Source: Globicatella sulfidifaciens DSM 15739
GTDB lineage: Bacteria; Bacillota; Bacilli; Lactobacillales; Aerococcaceae
DNA length: 64,000 nucleotides
Assembly (NCBI RefSeq): GCF_900167405.1
Contig: NZ_FUWO01000001.1
Span: forward strand, 1-64,000
Direction of reading: 5' to 3'
Position numbers and translations under genes: made by a program. The notes under the pieces are model-generated. The model saw nothing but the letters and a program-made list of their open reading frames with translations, made no database searches and was not told the origin of the DNA. How positions within the stretch are numbered: the first letter of the stretch is position 1; every line of letters begins with the position of its first letter. This document shows positions 43,970 through 52,702 of this stretch, piece after piece.

Positions 43970-44017
43970 AAACGTAGACTATGATAAAGGACTGTTCCCT
44001 ATCTAGTCTACGTTTTA
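43970..44017. terminator. Bidirectional terminator between mnmM and metK
   Basis: AACGTAGACTA (43971-43981) pairs exactly with TAGTCTACGTT (44004-44014), followed by TTAT on the plus strand and preceded by an A-run for the minus strand. Confidence 0.85.
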
Positions 44018-44019
44018 TG

Positions 44020-45204
44020 TTATGCGTTAATAGCTGCTTTTAAAGCCTCTACTTTATCTGTTTGTTCCCAAGGTAATTCAATATCACGACGACCAAAATG
44101 TCCATAGGCTGCGGTTTGAGCATAAATTGGTCGTAATAAGTCTAACATTTCGATGATGCCTTTCGGCGTTAAGCGGAACGTTGAGCGAACAGCAGCAATT
44201 AATTTACTTTCTGTTATCTCACTGGTATTAAAGGTATCAATTGAAATCGAAACCGGTTCGGCCACCCCAATCGCATAAGCCAGTTGGACTTCACAACGCT
44301 TAGCTAAACCAGCTGCTACAATATTTTTCGCAATATAGCGAGCGGCATAACTGGCTGAACGGTCGACCTTCGTAGCATCTTTCCCTGAGAAAGCTCCCCC
44401 ACCATGTCGAGCATAACCACCATAAGTATCGACGATAATCTTACGTCCCGTTAAGCCTGAGTCGCCTACAGGACCTCCAATAATAAATTTACCAGTTGGA
44501 TTGATAAAATATTTCGTTTCATCATCTAATAACTCATCTGGAATAATTGGTTTGACTACATGTTCAATCACATCATCATGGATTTGTTGTAAAGTCACGT
44601 CTTCTGTATGTTGCGTTGAAATGACAATAGTATCGACTCTTTGCGCTACTCCTGCTTCATCATACTCAATGGTGACTTGTGTTTTGCCATCTGGTCCTAA
44701 ATAATTTAACTCGCCTGACTTACGAACTTCAGCTAATTTTAATGCTAATTGGTGACTAAGTGAAATCGGAAGTGGCATTAATTCTGGTGTTTCATCGGTA
44801 GCATAACCAAACATCAATCCTTGGTCACCGGCACCAATTTCTGCTTCTGAATCCTGATCACGAGTTTCAATCGCATTATTGACTCCTTGAGCAATATCCG
44901 GTGATTGCTCATCTAATGAGACCAATACCGCGACGTTCTTCGCATCGAACCCATATTGTTGTTTATTATATCCTATCTCATCAATTTTTTGACGAACGAT
45001 TTGTTGGATATCAACATACGCAGAAGTAGTAATTTCTCCAAACACTAATACTAAACCGGTATTAACCGCAGTCTCGCAAGCAACCCGAGCATTTGGATCT
45101 TGCTCTAAAATGGCATCCAAAATCGCATCACTAATTTGATCGGCAATTTTATCTGGATGTCCCTCGGTTACTGATTCTGACGTAAATAATCTTTTTTCTG
45201 TCAT
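44020..45204 (-). CDS. metK: S-adenosylmethionine synthetase
   Basis: MetK makes SAM from methionine and ATP. The 394-residue protein has [46 protein letters not shown] and [19 protein letters not shown]-like sequence ([20 protein letters not shown]). ATG at 45204 is right: GGGGGAAAG is its ribosome site, and the open frame further upstream is the SMK riboswitch. Translation is expected to fall when SAM is plentiful. Confidence 0.97.
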   Translation of the reverse strand: MTEKRLFTSESVTEGHPDKIADQISDAILDAILEQDPNARVACETAVNTGLVLVFGEITTSAYVDIQQIVRQKIDEIGYNKQQYGFDAKNVAVLVSLDEQSPDIAQGVNNAIETRDQDSEAEIGAGDQGLMFGYATDETPELMPLPISLSHQLALKLAEVRKSGELNYLGPDGKTQVTIEYDEAGVAQRVDTIVISTQHTEDVTLQQIHDDVIEHVVKPIIPDELLDDETKYFINPTGKFIIGGPVGDSGLTGRKIIVDTYGGYARHGGGAFSGKDATKVDRSASYAARYIAKNIVAAGLAKRCEVQLAYAIGVAEPVSISIDTFNTSEITESKLIAAVRSTFRLTPKGIIEMLDLLRPIYAQTAAYGHFGRRDIELPWEQTDKVEALKAAINA

Positions 45205-45210
45205 TTTTCT

Positions 45211-45290
45211 TTCCCCCATTGTTTCATTTTGGTTACAAGGCATTTTCACTTTGAAGAAAGTGAACCCTATCGGGAATTTTGAGTTGTAAC
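45211..45290 (-). ncRNA. SMK box (SAM-III) riboswitch of metK
   Basis: The metK leader begins with GTTACAA (complement of 45284-45290), pairing with TTGTAAC (complement of 45232-45238), and contains the conserved AATGCCTTGTAACC. The intervening part has TTCCCGATAGGG and a CACTTTC/GAAAGTG hairpin. The Shine-Dalgarno GGGGG (complement of 45213-45217) lies just downstream and is the expected element sequestered upon SAM binding. This class is known only from Lactobacillales. A TATAAT (complement of 45298-45303) would start transcription near 45291. Confidence 0.9.
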
Positions 45291-45371
45291 ATTATCGATT
45301 ATAACTTAAAATAGAGATAATGAATAGCTTTTTATAAAATTATGTCGATATTCAGAAGGGATTTGTTACTT

Positions 45372-46166
45372 ATGACTACTTTTATTAAGTTGTTACAAAA
45401 CCCCCTTGTCAAGATTTTTTTAGCACCATTTGCTTTGATTGGTGTTGGGACAATCGTGGGGTTGAGTTCAGCTGCATCACCAAACTGGATAAATGCTCTT
45501 TTACTATTTGTGATAGTTGTCAGTACACAATTAATTGATCACTATTTTCACCAACGAAATGTACAACGGAATCACAAAAGTACACCTGAATTTATCTTAT
45601 ATGTTTGTGAAAGTATTTTAATCATCACATCGGTTATTTTTATTTTAAGAAATAACTGGATTATTAATTTACTGTTACTTTTATATATTGCCTATATTCA
45701 TTTTCAATATATACCTTTTCCAATTGTGAATACATTTTATCAATATATTTTAACCATCTTTTTTAATGCTTTTATTTTAAATACGGTAGCATACTATAGT
45801 CAAACGACGAGTATCACTACCAATTTTTTACTGTTATTGATTCCTCTTGCTTTAATTACAGCAGGCATCACGATTGAAATCAATCACTTACGCTATTTAT
45901 TAATTACTAGAAAGAAACAATCGACACTGTATCATTGGACTGGCATTGGATTAGCGATTGTAGCCATATTTGCTGGCGTTTATTTCACTTTACCAAGCCA
46001 ATCTTACTTTTTAGCACAAATTGCTTATGTTTTCATTACATTATTCAGTATTATTCCCGCTATTGTACAAGTAGACAATGAAAAACAACGTCAAAATAAA
46101 ATTAATTATTTAAGCACAGCATTATTAATTTTTAGTATTTTTTATAGTCTAGCGATTATTTTCTAA
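45372..46166 (+). CDS. Membrane protein, possible divergent UbiA-fold protein
   Basis: The 264-residue protein has about eight membrane helices and almost no loops. Features that recall UbiA prenyltransferases are an N-terminal APFALIGVGTIVGL and a loop IEINHLRYLLITRKKQSTLY, placed where UbiA proteins have NNLRDxxxDxxxGKxTL. The two aspartate-rich motifs that bind prenyl-diphosphate magnesium are missing (the first loop reads LIDHYFHQRN). It may be an inactive or repurposed homologue, or an unrelated membrane protein. ATG at 45372 follows AGAAGGGA by about ten bases. Divergent from metK. Confidence 0.5.
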   Translation: MTTFIKLLQNPLVKIFLAPFALIGVGTIVGLSSAASPNWINALLLFVIVVSTQLIDHYFHQRNVQRNHKSTPEFILYVCESILIITSVIFILRNNWIINLLLLLYIAYIHFQYIPFPIVNTFYQYILTIFFNAFILNTVAYYSQTTSITTNFLLLLIPLALITAGITIEINHLRYLLITRKKQSTLYHWTGIGLAIVAIFAGVYFTLPSQSYFLAQIAYVFITLFSIIPAIVQVDNEKQRQNKINYLSTALLIFSIFYSLAIIF

Positions 46167-46174
46167 ATTATTTA

Positions 46175-46600
46175 GGAATGGGCAATAAGTAGATATTCAA
46201 ATGAACTTTGCTTCGTCTGCCTCCCCCGCAAAGTTGGGAGTAGACCAGAAGTAGAAAATCGAATGATTTTCGCTTCGTCGGCCTACCCCCGCACAGTTGA
46301 GTAGGCCTCAAACAAGTCGAAAGACGCAGTTTGAGACCACTCAACCACTGCGCTTTTAATTATCGAGCAATAATTTGAGTGAATTGGTCAAGATTATTCT
46401 CAGCCTCGTTAAGACGCATTTTGAGGCAACTCAACCATTGCGCTATCACTTATCGAGCAATAATTTGAGTAAATTGGTCAAGATTATTCTCAGCCTCGTT
46501 AAGACGCAGTTTGAGACCACTCAACCATTGCGCTATCACTTATCGAGCAATAACTTAATTGATTTTATCAAGTTAAGGCCTAATCTCTAACGACAATCGC
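46175..46600. repeat. Modular repeat cluster with two A modules and triplicated B-C units
   Basis: From 46175 two A modules (cores GTAGATATTC near 46190 and GAAGTAGAAAATCG near 46250) lead to a B hairpin at 46302-46357. Then a unit of about 80 bp containing GAATTGGTCAAGATTATTCT, CAGCCTCGTTAAGACGC and ACTCAACCATTGCGCTATCA is repeated nearly exactly (46381-46460 and 46468-46545). The reading frames here are repeat translations. Confidence 0.75.
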
Positions 46601-46625
46601 TATGCCGTTTAAACTACACGCTTTT

Positions 46626-46667
46626 AAAAAAACAGGCAACCGTTACTTTTTCGGTTGCCTGTTTATT
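46626..46667. terminator. Rho-independent terminator
   Basis: AACAGGCAACCG (46631-46642) pairs exactly with CGGTTGCCTGTT (46652-46663), flanked by As and Ts. It lies between two repeat clusters; the nearest plus-strand gene ends at 46166. Confidence 0.85.
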
Positions 46668-46675
46668 TGCTTTAG

Positions 46676-46985
46676 AAAACTAAATTGGGAGTGGGCAAGA
46701 AGTAGAAAATTGAATAATTTTCGCTTCGTCGGCCTCCCCCGCACAGTTGGGAGTAGGTCAGAAGTAGAAAATTGAATGATTTTCGCTTCGTCTGTTCACC
46801 CCCGCACAGTTGGGAGTAGGTCAGAAGTAGAAAATTGAATGATTTTCGCTTCGTCGGCCTACCCCCGCACAGTTGAGTAGGCCTCAAACAAGTCGAAAGA
46901 CGCAGTTTGAGGCCACTCAACCACTGCGCTTATAATTAACGAAAAATAATTTTGACTAAATTTATCAAGTTTATGCCCTGCCTTT
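46676..46985. repeat. Modular repeat cluster with three tandem A modules
   Basis: Three nearly identical A modules of about 63 bp start near 46680, 46744 and 46807, sharing CAGAAGTAGAAAATTGAATG and ATTTTCGCTTCGTC. A B hairpin follows (GGCCTCAAAC at about 46881 with GTTTGAGGCC at 46906), then a C module ending GTTTATGCCCTGCC. The near identity of the A copies suggests recent amplification. Confidence 0.8.
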
Positions 46986-47075
46986 CACTCCGCTAGTTCC
47001 GCCAGAATGAGTAGAAACTATATAAACTATTTTAATTTGGTTGTTTCCTTTCACGATACTTATCTTCAGTCAATA

Positions 47076-47116
47076 TAAAAAGACTAGGCAGACACGCAAT
47101 CATTCTACCTAGTCTA
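47076..47116 (-). terminator. Terminator of nox
   Basis: On the minus strand AGACTAGG pairs with CCTAGTCT (47081-47088 with 47108-47115), the outer TAGA/TCTG adding partial pairs, and is followed by TTTTTATAT. Confidence 0.75.
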
Positions 47117-47138
47117 ATAATTATTTTAATGTGTTAGA

Positions 47139-48497
47139 TTAGTTTTCTTCTGCTAATTTACGTTCTTGTTCTACTGCTGCTTGAGCTAAGATGTTTAAGT
47201 AGTTCCAAGGGCGATCGAATACTGGTTGGAAGAAGAAGTCAACATAAGCTAAGTCTTCGATAGTCATTTTGTTTTGGATTGCTAATGACAATGTGTTAGC
47301 TGATGCTGTACAGTCGTATTTAGACATGATTTGTCCACCGACGATACGGCCAGTTCCTACTTCATACACTAATTTCATGTATAATTTTTCATTAGTTGGC
47401 ATAAATTCTGGACGGTAGTTATCTTCAACATATACTGAACGTGTTTCTAAACCAAAATGTTTTGCTGATCCTTCGTTTACCCCGGTTGAACCAATGTTCC
47501 ATCCGAATAAATGTAATCCCGAAGTAGATTGAGTTCCACGGTAAGCTACTTTATCACCGTTAATATTTTTACCTACTAATGATCCCATACGTACAGCATT
47601 AGTTGCTAATGGAATATATGCATGTCCACCATTTGGATTGTAGTTAACCGCTGTAGAGTCACCTGCAGCAAATACATCAGGATGAGAAGTTTTCATGTAG
47701 TTATCGACAATAATAGCACCATTTGGTAATGTTTCTAATTGGTCTTTTACTAAATCGGTATTTGGACGGAAACCAACACACACAACCACCATGTCTGCAT
47801 CGTATTCAGCGCTGTCGGTAATAACTTTACTAACTTTACCATTTTCGCCCTCGAAGCCTTTAACCATTTGGTTTAATTGAACATTAACATTACGATCGCG
47901 TAAGTCTTGTTCTAAAACATCAGTAAATTCAGCATCTAAATATTTATTTAAGATTCGATCTAAACCGTCGATTAAAGTAACTTCTTTACCTTCTAAAGCA
48001 AATGCTTCTACTAATTCAATACCGATATAGCCTCCACCGATAACGACAACTTTTTTAGCATCTGTTTTACGAGTAAAGATTTCTTGTGCTTGACGATAGT
48101 TTTTACATAATTGAACATTTTCTAAATCGAAGCCTGTGAATGGAGGTAAAATTGGCCATGAACCCGTTGTTAACACTAATTTATCGAATGTTGTTTCAAA
48201 TTCTTCTCCAGAATTTAAATTTTTAACATTTAATTTTTTAGCCTCTAAATCAACATTTGTTACATCATGTTCCATGTTTACATCCGCACCTAAAGATTCT
48301 AATTCTTCAGGATCTGAGTAGAATAATCCTTGAGGGTCTTTAACAACGCCACCAATGTATAATGCAATTCCACAAGATAAGAAGGATACATTATCATTAC
48401 GTTCATAAACAACAACCTCTGCACCTGGATTTTCATTTAAAATTGTTTTTACTGCTGCTGTACCTGCGTGAGTACATCCAATAACAACTACTTTCAT
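47139..48497 (-). CDS. nox: NADH oxidase (water-forming, Nox/CoA-disulfide reductase family)
   Basis: The 452-residue FAD enzyme oxidises NADH and reduces O2, regenerating NAD under aerobic growth. It has the FAD motif VVVIGCTHAGTAA, the redox-active Cys in NVSFLSCGIALYIGG (about residue 42), the NADH motif VVVIGGGYIGIEL, the second FAD segment VFAAGDSTAV and a C-terminal dimer domain ending FFQPVFDRPWN. The ATG at 48497 is six bases from AGGAGG; another ATG lies one codon upstream. Codon use is conservative, as for a highly expressed gene. Upstream TTGTGAAA-like motifs may be Rex half-sites. Confidence 0.93.
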   Translation of the reverse strand: MKVVVIGCTHAGTAAVKTILNENPGAEVVVYERNDNVSFLSCGIALYIGGVVKDPQGLFYSDPEELESLGADVNMEHDVTNVDLEAKKLNVKNLNSGEEFETTFDKLVLTTGSWPILPPFTGFDLENVQLCKNYRQAQEIFTRKTDAKKVVVIGGGYIGIELVEAFALEGKEVTLIDGLDRILNKYLDAEFTDVLEQDLRDRNVNVQLNQMVKGFEGENGKVSKVITDSAEYDADMVVVCVGFRPNTDLVKDQLETLPNGAIIVDNYMKTSHPDVFAAGDSTAVNYNPNGGHAYIPLATNAVRMGSLVGKNINGDKVAYRGTQSTSGLHLFGWNIGSTGVNEGSAKHFGLETRSVYVEDNYRPEFMPTNEKLYMKLVYEVGTGRIVGGQIMSKYDCTASANTLSLAIQNKMTIEDLAYVDFFFQPVFDRPWNYLNILAQAAVEQERKLAEEN

Positions 48498-49019
48498 CAT
48501 ATACCTCCTACTTTTTACACACAATGATATGATTACATTTTTTATCATAACACATATTTCACAAAAAAAAAGCTTATTAGTTATTAAATTTTTTTATTAA
48601 TAAAAAACTGGAAATATTGTTATATCAATATTTGAAATCCTTTTCTTACAATTTCACTAATGTTTATTATTTTAAATTTAAAATTTAATAGTCGTAGTTT
48701 TCACAAACTTTTCGTTTGGATTGCGTTATTTCTTATTTCCTTTTGTGCAATAACTGCTAAAAAACAGTTAAAAATTGCATATTAGAATGATTATCAATAA
48801 TAAAGATTATTGCATTTCACAAACTAAAGCATTTTTAACTGTTCATTATCTATTATAATATTGGCTGATGCCAATTCGTAATTTTTATTAAAATTTACTG
48901 CTTAAGTTAATTAGCTATTTTTAACTAGCATACTTTTAATAAGCAAAGTCTCTAATTGACTAGTCCACTTCTAAAGTCCGCGACCTCTATTGACCAACTC
49001 ACTTTAATAGCAACCGCTC
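48498..49019. other. AT-rich nox upstream region with three TTGTGAAA-like motifs
   Basis: No gene is seen. Read on the nox strand, TTGTGAAAT lies at 48556-48564, TTGTGAAAA at 48698-48706 and TTGTGAAAT at 48814-48822. Each resembles one half of a Rex operator (TTGTGAA...TTCACAA), but the second half is poor in all. TAACTG (48751-48756) and CAGTTA (48765-48770) form an inverted repeat. Redox control of nox by Rex would be plausible. Confidence 0.45.
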
Positions 49020-50057
49020 TTATTTAACTAACTCACTTCTCAAATACGCATCCACTAATTTTTCGGTTGCTTCAATCGAATCCATATGTGTTCTTTCATA
49101 CGAATGACTCGATTCAATTCCCGCACCTAATAAGGCATGTTTAATATCCGTTCCTGCGCGCACGGCTGCTGAAGCATCACTACCATAATAAGGATAAATA
49201 TCTAATTTGTATGGGATATCTTGGGCTTTGGCCAAGGCTACTAAATATTGACGGAAATTATAATGATAAGGGCCAGAAGCATCTTTAACACAGATTGAAA
49301 CGGTATACTCATCTGTTTGTTGATCGTCTCCCATTGCTCCCATATCAACCGCTAAAAACTCAACAGTCTTAGGATCAATGCTACTATTCGCCCCATGTCC
49401 AACTTCTTCAAAGACACTGAACATAAAATGGGTCGTATGAGGTAAAACAATTTTATCTTCTGCATAAACTTTTAACAGTTTTAATAAAATAGCTGCAGAG
49501 ACCTTATCATCTAAGAAACGTGATTTAACAAAGCCATCTTCCGTAATAATAGTCCGCGGATCAAATGAAACAAAGTCACCAACTTCAATTCCTAGAGCCC
49601 GTGTTTCGTCTTCATTCGTCACTTTTGCATCGAGACGCACTTCCATATTATCTTGGGTACGTTCGGCTGTTCCGGCATCACGGTAAACATGGGTACTTGT
49701 TTGATGAATTAAAATAGTCCCACTGACTGTTTGTTGGTTACTGGCCATATGAACGATGCAATTTTCCCCTTCAATCATATTCCAAGGGAAGCCACCTATT
49801 TTATCTAGTTTCAAACGACCGTCTGGTTTAACCGCACGTACAATGGCTCCTAAAGTATCAACGTGTGCCGTTATTGTACGATGCTCTTGGGTATTTTGTC
49901 CCTCAACCGTCACGATTAAGTTTCCTTTTGGTGTTCGTCGATAGTCATAGCCTAATTCTGTCACTGTCTTGGCTAGATAATCCACTACTTCATTGGTATA
50001 ACCTGTCGGTGAAGGGATTGCTAATAAGTCTTCTAAATATTGAATAGTTTGTTTCAT
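49020..50057 (-). CDS. M42-family glutamyl aminopeptidase-like metallopeptidase
   Basis: The 345-residue protein belongs to the M42 (PepA/FrvX) aminopeptidases, large dodecameric enzymes that trim peptides. Metal-ligand and catalytic motifs are ITAHVDTLGAIV, SRFLDDKVSAAILL, SVFEEVGHGANS and a late GIESSHSYERTHMDS. The start has GTAAGGAGT upstream. It lies 24 bases after the hydrolase gene and may be co-transcribed with it. Confidence 0.9.
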   Translation of the reverse strand: MKQTIQYLEDLLAIPSPTGYTNEVVDYLAKTVTELGYDYRRTPKGNLIVTVEGQNTQEHRTITAHVDTLGAIVRAVKPDGRLKLDKIGGFPWNMIEGENCIVHMASNQQTVSGTILIHQTSTHVYRDAGTAERTQDNMEVRLDAKVTNEDETRALGIEVGDFVSFDPRTIITEDGFVKSRFLDDKVSAAILLKLLKVYAEDKIVLPHTTHFMFSVFEEVGHGANSSIDPKTVEFLAVDMGAMGDDQQTDEYTVSICVKDASGPYHYNFRQYLVALAKAQDIPYKLDIYPYYGSDASAAVRAGTDIKHALLGAGIESSHSYERTHMDSIEATEKLVDAYLRSELVK

Positions 50058-50081
50058 ACGTTATCTTACTCCTTACATCAA

Positions 50082-51092
50082 TCAATTCGTTTTTCGGTAA
50101 AACGAAAGTATATCTTCAAACACAGTATCGGCATCTTTTTCATGAATGATTTCATGCTTCATATTCGGATATTGTTTTAATACTAAATGACGGTATCCTG
50201 CTTTCGTTAGACGGCGTGCTGAATCATCAATCCCGTCTGAGCCGCCGGTAATGAGCGTATCGTCGGCTCCATTTAATACTAGAATTGGCAAATCTGAGTG
50301 TTTCGCTTTAAACTTCTTCGGATAATTTAAGAGACGATTCAACTCAAACATCGTTAAATTACCCCCATTGGTAAATTGTTCCATTCCTAAAGGATCATTC
50401 GCAATCGTTTGTAAATGTTGCTGGTTATAAGCAATCCAATCGAGTTCCTTAGGTAATACATTCAAGATTGAACTTGAAGCTTTTTCGCCACGATAAAAGC
50501 CAATTAGTTTCGCCAGTGTAATACCAGCACCAACCATTGGATTATAAGGCGGTACACCTGTCAAAATTAACTTGTCAATCCGCTGATCATTTTCCAATAA
50601 ATAAGCTCTAGCTAGCATTGAGCCCATCGAATGTCCAAACATATAGACTGGTACTTCTGGATACAATTGATTAATAAAATCGGTCACTAGTACTAAATCA
50701 TTTAAGAGTTCTTGAGTACCATTCATAAATCCTTTAGGATATTTATCCGTTACCGAACGCCCATGGCCACGATGGTCATTAGCCACCACGGCATAACCTT
50801 GTTGATTTAATTTTTTGATTAAATTAAAATAGCGTCCTTGATGTTCCATCGCACCGTGTACCAGTTGAACGACAGCTTTAGGTTTTTCAACACGATGCAC
50901 TTTAGTAAATAATGGAAAATTACCGTTCGCTAATAAAAAATATTCCGTCTGATTCGTCGCTACTTGATAACTGGTAATAATTTGAACCCCTTTGGTCGCC
51001 TTTTTGTTATGATGTTTACCTAAGAAATATAAATGTGGTAACACGCCGGCCATCATGGTACTAGCTCCTAATACTTTTGCGGTTTTCTTCAT
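50082..51092 (-). CDS. Alpha/beta hydrolase of the monoacylglycerol lipase (serine aminopeptidase S33) type
   Basis: The 336-residue hydrolase has an N-terminal hydrophobic segment (LGASTMMAGVLPHLYFLG) that may anchor it to the membrane. It then shows QLVHGAMEHQGRYFNLIKKL, NDHRGHGRS, the nucleophile elbow FGHSMGSMLA, an acid in LPILVLNGADDTLI and a final H in YPNMKHEIIHE. These motifs fit lysophospholipases and monoglyceride lipases. RBS GAGGAGGG. The substrate is unknown. Confidence 0.88.
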   Translation of the reverse strand: MKKTAKVLGASTMMAGVLPHLYFLGKHHNKKATKGVQIITSYQVATNQTEYFLLANGNFPLFTKVHRVEKPKAVVQLVHGAMEHQGRYFNLIKKLNQQGYAVVANDHRGHGRSVTDKYPKGFMNGTQELLNDLVLVTDFINQLYPEVPVYMFGHSMGSMLARAYLLENDQRIDKLILTGVPPYNPMVGAGITLAKLIGFYRGEKASSSILNVLPKELDWIAYNQQHLQTIANDPLGMEQFTNGGNLTMFELNRLLNYPKKFKAKHSDLPILVLNGADDTLITGGSDGIDDSARRLTKAGYRHLVLKQYPNMKHEIIHEKDADTVFEDILSFYRKTN

Positions 51093-51234
51093 GGTTTACC
51101 CTCCTCATAAAATATATATAGAAGGTCATTTCACCCCCTTCTGAGTGTCACTGTTTCTCTTGATTTTAGCGAATATTAAGTCATGGATAAGGGCCTATCC
51201 GTTGTCAGACTTTAACTAAAAAATAAGAGTCAGC

Positions 51235-51300
51235 AAGGGATGAGCGAGAAGTTGACAATCGACTGATTGTTGTTTCATTTGCCATACTTCATTGCCTACT
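51235..51300. repeat. Degenerate single A module
   Basis: GAGAAGTTGACAATCGACTG...TTTCATTTGCC is a decayed copy of the A module (GAAGTAGAAAATCGAATGAT...CGTCTGCC) between the mgtE 3' end and the hydrolase start. Confidence 0.5.
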
Positions 51301-51319
51301 CTTAAGAAAAATCATACGC

Positions 51320-52681
51320 TTAACTTAAATAACTCATAAAAGCTGATGCAATTGTAAAATAAATAAACACGGAAGTTAAGTCACTAAGCGTTGAGATGAA
51401 CGGTCCACTGGCAACCGCTGGATCAAAGCCAATTTTATTCATTAGTTTCGGAATTAAAGCGCCGGCTAAATTCGCAACAAAGATTGCACAAGCCATCGAT
51501 ATACCAATAATACCACCTAAAATAATATTTTGCTTCCATATTCCTGCTACAACCGCAATGGTAACACCAACAATGATACCTTTAATTAAACCCGTTAAAA
51601 TTTCAAACATTAAATTATTTTTGGTGTCTTCTTCTGTTTTGTTAGTCAACTTACGCACGGCGACCGCTAATGATTGGGTGCCGGCATTTCCTGCAGTACC
51701 AGTAATTAAGGTCACGAACGCTGATAATACACTAGCAGACTCAATTAAGCCTTCATACTGACTAATTAATGTAGCGGTCCCCATTCCTAAGAATAATAAC
51801 GTAATTAACCACGGCAAACGACTTTTAGCCGCAGACCAAGGTGTTTCGTGGTCAACATTAACATCAACCGCAGCCAAACCAGAGTAGTCACTGTCCGCTT
51901 CGTCTTGAATAATATCCAAAATATCATCGACCGTAATAATCCCTAAAAGTTCGTGGTCAAAGCCCACAACAGGTAAAGCAAGTAAATCATAGTCTTGAAC
52001 CATTTTAGCGACTTCCACTTGGTCATCACTCACTTGCACCGAAATCACGCGTGTATTCATGACGTCTTTCACTAAACGACTATCTTCATTAATGATTAAA
52101 TCTCGAAGTGAAATAACCCCAGTTAAACGTTCATGCTCATCCATCACATAAACATAATAAATCGTTTCAGCTTGTACCGCTACCGTTTTTAAATACTCGT
52201 AAGCTTCTCTTAAGGTCAGATTTTCATCAATCCAAACAAATTCGGTGGTCATAATGGAGCCCGCTGTTTCTGGTAAGTAATTGATCAATTGACTAATTTC
52301 ACGAGCACTTTCTGGTTTCATTAATTGCATGTAAACTTTGACTTTCTTTAAGTCTTTTAAGTGGTTCAAGAAGTCAACGGCGTTATCGGCATACATTTCA
52401 GCTAATACACTGGCCGCATAGTTGTCATTCATTTCGTAGAAATAATCATCAATCGGGACTTCATCAACTTCAAAAGCATCAAAGATGCTGGCTAATTCTG
52501 ATGGTGAAAGGTATTGATAAACTTTATCACGTTCTTCTGGTGATATTTGCTCAAATATTTTGGCTTGATCGTATTGATGCATTGCTAAAAATTCTGCACG
52601 AAAACGCGTCATACGATTATTATTTAGTAATTGTTTGATGACTTTTACGTTTTCTTCGAAGTTTCTTTCAAACACTTCCAT
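51320..52681 (-). CDS. mgtE: Magnesium transporter MgtE
   Basis: MgtE is a Mg2+ channel gated by internal magnesium. The 453-residue protein has the N domain (about 1-125), two CBS domains (about 130-260, including AGSIMTTEFVWIDENLTLREA) and five helices from about 285 with GTATLISQYE, TGTAGNAGTQSLAVAVRKL and GFDPAVASGPFISTLSDLTS. It lies 21 bases after the pseudouridine synthase gene. RBS TGGAGGGA. No M-box is needed or seen, since it is inside an operon. Confidence 0.95.
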   Translation of the reverse strand: MEVFERNFEENVKVIKQLLNNNRMTRFRAEFLAMHQYDQAKIFEQISPEERDKVYQYLSPSELASIFDAFEVDEVPIDDYFYEMNDNYAASVLAEMYADNAVDFLNHLKDLKKVKVYMQLMKPESAREISQLINYLPETAGSIMTTEFVWIDENLTLREAYEYLKTVAVQAETIYYVYVMDEHERLTGVISLRDLIINEDSRLVKDVMNTRVISVQVSDDQVEVAKMVQDYDLLALPVVGFDHELLGIITVDDILDIIQDEADSDYSGLAAVDVNVDHETPWSAAKSRLPWLITLLFLGMGTATLISQYEGLIESASVLSAFVTLITGTAGNAGTQSLAVAVRKLTNKTEEDTKNNLMFEILTGLIKGIIVGVTIAVVAGIWKQNIILGGIIGISMACAIFVANLAGALIPKLMNKIGFDPAVASGPFISTLSDLTSVFIYFTIASAFMSYLS

Positions 52682-52702
52682 ATTATCCCTCCATAATGAT
52701 TA

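Noticed and set aside
45205-45249. 15-codon N-terminal extension of MetK
   Set aside because: This frame is the SMK riboswitch; the GGGGGAAAG ribosome site adjoins the ATG at 45204.
46375-46590. 71-codon plus-strand frame with two similar halves
   Set aside because: It lies entirely in the duplicated B-C unit and has no ribosome site.
46672-46920. 82-codon minus-strand frame with repeated peptide
   Set aside because: It consists only of three tandem A modules and part of a B module, with no ribosome site.
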